DNA of 18,654 bases, taken from contig PUKU01000008.1 of the NCBI GenBank assembly GCA_003550625.1, positions 1 through 18,654 of the forward strand, in the 5' to 3' direction. This DNA comes from Candidatus Aenigmatarchaeota archaeon. GTDB lineage: Archaea > Aenigmatarchaeota > Aenigmatarchaeia > PWEA01. The notes under the pieces are model-generated. The model was not told the origin of the DNA. It saw only the letters and a program-made list of their open reading frames with translations, and searched no databases. Positions 15,393 to 18,654 of the stretch are shown in pieces (positions within the stretch are counted from its first letter, which is position 1; each line of letters opens with the position of its first letter). A program made the translations under genes and the position numbers.

Positions 15393-17207
15393 ATGGAAAA
15401 TAACAGAACCCGTGGTAAGAAGATAGTTCCAGATACATCTATACTCATTGATAGGAAGCTCTCTGAGATGGTCGATGAGGGCGAACTTCGTGATGTGGAG
15501 ATAGTTATTCCAGAGGCCGTAGTGGATGAACTACAGGCACAGGCCAACAGGGGCAGGGAGATAGGCTTCGAGGGTCTGGATGAAATAAAGAAGTTGAGGA
15601 GTTTCCAGGAAGAAGGAATTGTAGTATCCCATACAGGAAGACGGCCAACGGAGGAGGAGATAAAACTTGCCAGCAAGGGTAGGATCGACGCACTTATAAA
15701 GGACCATGTTGAGGAGGAAAATGCCGTTCTGTACACAGAGGACTACGTACAGTCACAGGTTGCAGAGGCAGAGGGACTGGATGTAGTTTATATCGAACAG
15801 GAAGAGGAGGACAAGTTACTGATAGAGGACTATTTTGATGAAAAAACGATGAGCGTGCACCTTATAGAAGGCTGCAGACCTAGGGTCAAGAGAGGTTCAC
15901 CGGGTAACTTCCAACTGGAGGAGGTTTCAGACAGGGAACTGGATAAAGATGAGCTGGAAAAACTAAGTGGTAATATACTTGATCTTACGAGAAAGGACGA
16001 CAACGCTGAGGTAGAGATGTCCAAAAAAGGTCTTGATATAGTCCAGTACGAAGACTATAGAATAGTGATAGCCAGACCGCCTTTTTCACTCAAGCGAGAG
16101 ATAACAGCCGTAAGGCCGATAGTAAAACTTACACTCGAGGACTACTCCATAAGTGAAAAGCTGGAGAAAAGGCTCAAGGAGAAGGCAGAGGGCATATTAA
16201 TAGCCGGAAGTCCGGGTAGCGGTAAAACAACCTTTGCCCAGTCACTTGCGGAGTTCTACTCATCCAAAGGTAAGATAGTCAAGACGCTTGAGTCACCAAG
16301 GGATCTGAACGTTTCCAAGGAGATAACACAGTACACGGAGCTCGAAGGAAGGATGGACAATGCTGCAGATGCCCTGCTTCTGGTAAGACCGGACTATACT
16401 ATATACGACGAGGTCAGAAAAGGATACGACTTCTCTACATTTGCTGATCTGAGACTGGCTGGAACGGGTATGGTCGGTGTGGTGCATGCATCGGATCCCA
16501 TAGACGCTGTACAGAGGTTTGTGGGTAGAACGGAGCTGGGTATGATCCCACATGTTCTGGATACCATAATTCATATAGACTCCGGTGATATAACAAAGGT
16601 ATATTCACTTTCAATGAAGGTGAAGGTTCCATCTGGCATGCAAGAGAAGGATCTTGCTAGACCTGTTATAGAGATAAGGGACTTTGAAACAAAGGAACTG
16701 GAGTACGAGATATACACATACGGAGAGGAGAATATAGTTGTTCCCGTCCAGGAACCGGATGATGAGAAAAGTGTGCAGAAACTTGCCAAGAGTAGAATAG
16801 TTGAGGAACTGAAGAGGTTCGACAGCAACCCAGGAGTTGAGTTTCTGTCCGATGATAGAATTGTTGTTAGGGTCGATAACGATAACATAGCCCGGTTGAT
16901 AGGAAGGGACGGTAAAACAATAGACAAGGTGGAGGAAAAGTTAGGTGTTAAGATAGATGTCGAGCCCAAAACCAAAACAACTGGACAGAAGGTAAACTTT
17001 GATATAGGAGAGACGGGTGCTTATGTCGTATTCAGCTTCAAAGAAGACTGTTCAGGACAGAACGCCAATATATACATCGACAAGGAGTATTTCTTCACAG
17101 CCACCGTGGGTAAGAGCGGTGAGATAAAACTAACTAAGGACTCGGAACTAGGAAGTCAGCTTGTACGTGCCATCGCAAACAAGAAGAACATCGAAGCATA
17201 TGTATAA
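15393..17207 (+). CDS. PIN domain-ATPase-KH domain protein (archaeal PINA/PilT-like)
   Basis: 604 residues. Residues about 10-135 form a PIN domain with conserved acidic residues: VPDTS, a VVDEL glutamate, GRIDALI and YTEDYVQ. After a linker, a PilT/VirB11-like ATPase core has Walker A GSPGSGKTT (272-280), an acidic YDEVR (about 339) and GVVHASDPIDAVQRF. A KH domain follows near residue 490-515 with the GRDG loop (LIGRDGKTIDKV), then a C-terminal beta-rich tail. Sulfolobus PINA of this family is reported as a hexameric Holliday-junction ATPase that partners Hjc/Hjm; an RNA role is also possible given PIN and KH. Start supported by GAGGTG 6 nt upstream. Despite the PilT-like core this is not a pilus motor: no pilin or membrane genes adjoin. 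Confidence 0.9.
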   Translation: MENNRTRGKKIVPDTSILIDRKLSEMVDEGELRDVEIVIPEAVVDELQAQANRGREIGFEGLDEIKKLRSFQEEGIVVSHTGRRPTEEEIKLASKGRIDALIKDHVEEENAVLYTEDYVQSQVAEAEGLDVVYIEQEEEDKLLIEDYFDEKTMSVHLIEGCRPRVKRGSPGNFQLEEVSDRELDKDELEKLSGNILDLTRKDDNAEVEMSKKGLDIVQYEDYRIVIARPPFSLKREITAVRPIVKLTLEDYSISEKLEKRLKEKAEGILIAGSPGSGKTTFAQSLAEFYSSKGKIVKTLESPRDLNVSKEITQYTELEGRMDNAADALLLVRPDYTIYDEVRKGYDFSTFADLRLAGTGMVGVVHASDPIDAVQRFVGRTELGMIPHVLDTIIHIDSGDITKVYSLSMKVKVPSGMQEKDLARPVIEIRDFETKELEYEIYTYGEENIVVPVQEPDDEKSVQKLAKSRIVEELKRFDSNPGVEFLSDDRIVVRVDNDNIARLIGRDGKTIDKVEEKLGVKIDVEPKTKTTGQKVNFDIGETGAYVVFSFKEDCSGQNANIYIDKEYFFTATVGKSGEIKLTKDSELGSQLVRAIANKKNIEAYV

Positions 17208-17285
17208 GCGTCCAGTTCCTTTCGCTGTCGGCATACTTTCAGAGAGAACCCCTGTCAGGTTACCCGTTACCTCTGATAACTGTAT

Positions 17286-18654
17286 TCATGCAAGTACACT
17301 TTCCTTCGTGGAGTCGTGTACAAAGAGATAGGTCTTCCCTTCCTTGTTATCTATATGTGGTATAGAGGATACATCGGACCTCTCGAATGGTATTATGTGA
17401 ACATCACCGTCCGGTGCATCCCTCATTACCTCCTCGAACTTCCATTCTACTACATTTATCTCTGTTGTTACAGGAAACCTTGCCTCGTAAAGTAGTCTGT
17501 GTAGATATTTGTGTGCTTCAGCCGCCTTGTTTTCATCCTCGACTACCATCCATATGTGGACACTTCCGTTCCAGTTCTTTTTTATGCTGTATGCTATGAG
17601 AAGCGAGAGGTCGTAATACCTTTTTTCAAAGAGATCGTGTTCCAATACCTTGGGTGATATCCACACGTGCACATCTTCTTCAGTGCCAAGTCCGACGTCC
17701 CTGTCCTTATCCAGCAGTACTACACCACAGTTGTTTTTCTCTGCTGCATCTGTTATCCTACCCAGACCTTCGTCATCTACGTTGCTGGGCTTATGTGGTA
17801 TGAACAGTATATTCGGAGAAAAAACCTGGCTTTGTATGGCCTCCATCGAAATTATTATCGAGTTTATGTAGTCGCTTGCATCTATGGTTGAATATGTTGC
17901 AAATATCCTCTCGCGGTCAAATTTTTGTACCATATCTGGTATCCCCGCGAGCTCGTTGTCTTCCTTCACATCTTCACCTTCCGGTATCCCCTCTTCGTCC
18001 TCAAGCTCGAGACCAAGAACGGTTATTCTTCCATGTGGGTAGGATATAGATCTTATCAGCGGAAAACTTCCTTCCAGATTTTTGTTGCTTGTTACGGGTA
18101 TCAGGAGGTTTGGTTTCCACACATGCTCAGATGATTCGGGAAGCCTCCTTGTTTTTTCTGCGGCCCATTCGGAAAGTGCTCTGAACAGACCCGAGCGGAT
18201 ATCTCCTTCCCTTTGTTCTATCTCCTTCTTAGAAAGAAAAACATATATTGAAAGTACTGCAGTTACCGCTATTATTCCTGCATATGGGCTTATCAGAAAC
18301 ATCGTAACTATGGATGCCAGGAACCCATAGAGTGGAACAATAACAGGCACGTGAAAAGTAGGTCTGAAACTTCTGAGACCAAGCTGCTGTTCTATGAAAA
18401 CAGAAAGGTTTATGCTTGCGTATGTTATAAGGAAGAACATTGTTAGAACCTGTGCCACCGAATCAAGGCTTCCTAGTATAATCAGCGGTACTATTATGAG
18501 TGCTGTTAACATGACTGCATTCCTTGGCTCACCTATGTTGGACGTCTTGGCGAATAATTCGTCGTCTGGGAGTATACCCTTGCTGCTCATGGCTTGAAGT
18601 ACTCTCGGAGCTGCTATGAGCATGGTTAGTGCACTCGAAAAGGTTGCTGCTAGA
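17286..18654 (-). CDS. Cation-chloride-cotransporter-like (SLC12/APC) permease, C-terminal part (partial)
   Basis: The frame is open to the right edge, giving at least 456 residues; the internal ATG at 18621-18623 is not the real start. The visible part begins FSSALTMLIAAPRVLQAM, then GILP..ELFAK and GEPRNAV, typical of the transmembrane core of archaeal and bacterial SLC12-like permeases. Hydrophobic segments follow at LTALIIVPLIILG, VLTMFFLITYASINLSVF, VPVIVPLYGFLASIVTMFLI and IIAVTAVLSIYVFL. About 280 soluble residues follow, starting EWAAEKTRRLPESSEHVWKPNLLIPV, as in the cytoplasmic C-terminal domain of cation-chloride cotransporters. It probably carries Na, K or Cl, or amino acids; substrate cannot be read from this fragment. 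Convergent with the PIN-ATPase gene across 78 bp. Confidence 0.85.
   Translation of the reverse strand, partial: LAATFSSALTMLIAAPRVLQAMSSKGILPDDELFAKTSNIGEPRNAVMLTALIIVPLIILGSLDSVAQVLTMFFLITYASINLSVFIEQQLGLRSFRPTFHVPVIVPLYGFLASIVTMFLISPYAGIIAVTAVLSIYVFLSKKEIEQREGDIRSGLFRALSEWAAEKTRRLPESSEHVWKPNLLIPVTSNKNLEGSFPLIRSISYPHGRITVLGLELEDEEGIPEGEDVKEDNELAGIPDMVQKFDRERIFATYSTIDASDYINSIIISMEAIQSQVFSPNILFIPHKPSNVDDEGLGRITDAAEKNNCGVVLLDKDRDVGLGTEEDVHVWISPKVLEHDLFEKRYYDLSLLIAYSIKKNWNGSVHIWMVVEDENKAAEAHKYLHRLLYEARFPVTTEINVVEWKFEEVMRDAPDGDVHIIPFERSDVSSIPHIDNKEGKTYLFVHDSTKESVLA

Noticed and set aside
15393..17207. Type IV pilus retraction or secretion ATPase (PilT/VirB11)
   Set aside because: The ATPase core is PilT-like, but an N-terminal PIN domain and a C-terminal KH domain mark the separate archaeal nucleic-acid family, and no pilus genes are nearby.

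Overview
The window is archaeal. The box C/D RNP pair Nop5/fibrillarin, an MBF1-type regulator, the archaeal PIN-ATPase-KH protein, an archaeal-type dUTPase and TATA/BRE-like promoters all point that way. Isoleucine is often coded ATA and arginine often AGA/AGG. GTG and TTG starts are common. No rRNA, tRNA, insertion sequence or CRISPR array was seen. The lineage cannot be fixed from this window; compact, overlapping genes fit a small-genome archaeon (DPANN-like or euryarchaeal), but that is inference.

Layout. (1) 1-6106, minus strand: one very large membrane-anchored surface protein, at least 2035 residues, running off the left edge. It has a cytoplasmic tail, one transmembrane segment, a glycosylation-rich linker with a perfect 42-bp tandem repeat, Ig-like domains, and GLUG beta-helix modules alternating with a pair of Ig-like repeats. 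(2) 6107-6341: divergent promoter region. (3) 6342-7498, plus: winged-helix regulator and MinD/ParA ATPase, overlapping by 4 bp. (4) 7558-9265, plus: nop5-flpA, the protein core of the C/D box rRNA 2'-O-methylation particle. (5) 14430-9262, minus: ileS, dut, an HD hydrolase and a DHH phosphoesterase, each overlapping the next. The DHH gene ends convergently with flpA on a shared TTAA. (6) 14431-14800: AT-rich intergenic region with promoter-like modules. (7) 14801-17207, plus: MBF1 and then the PIN-ATPase-KH protein. (8) 17286-18654, minus: C-terminal part of a cation-chloride-cotransporter-like permease, cut by the right edge.

How the genes fit together. The centre is mostly information processing (rRNA modification, tRNA charging, transcription coactivation, nucleic-acid ATPase) plus nucleotide clean-up (dUTPase and two metal phosphohydrolases). 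The accessory part is the giant modular surface protein, likely an adhesin, divergent from a regulator-MinD pair that might control or position something at the membrane. The most interesting structures are the higher-order repeat [GLUG-GLUG-Ig-Ig] in the surface protein, its very recent 42-bp glycosylation-site duplication, and the repeated promoter modules between ileS and the MBF1 gene.
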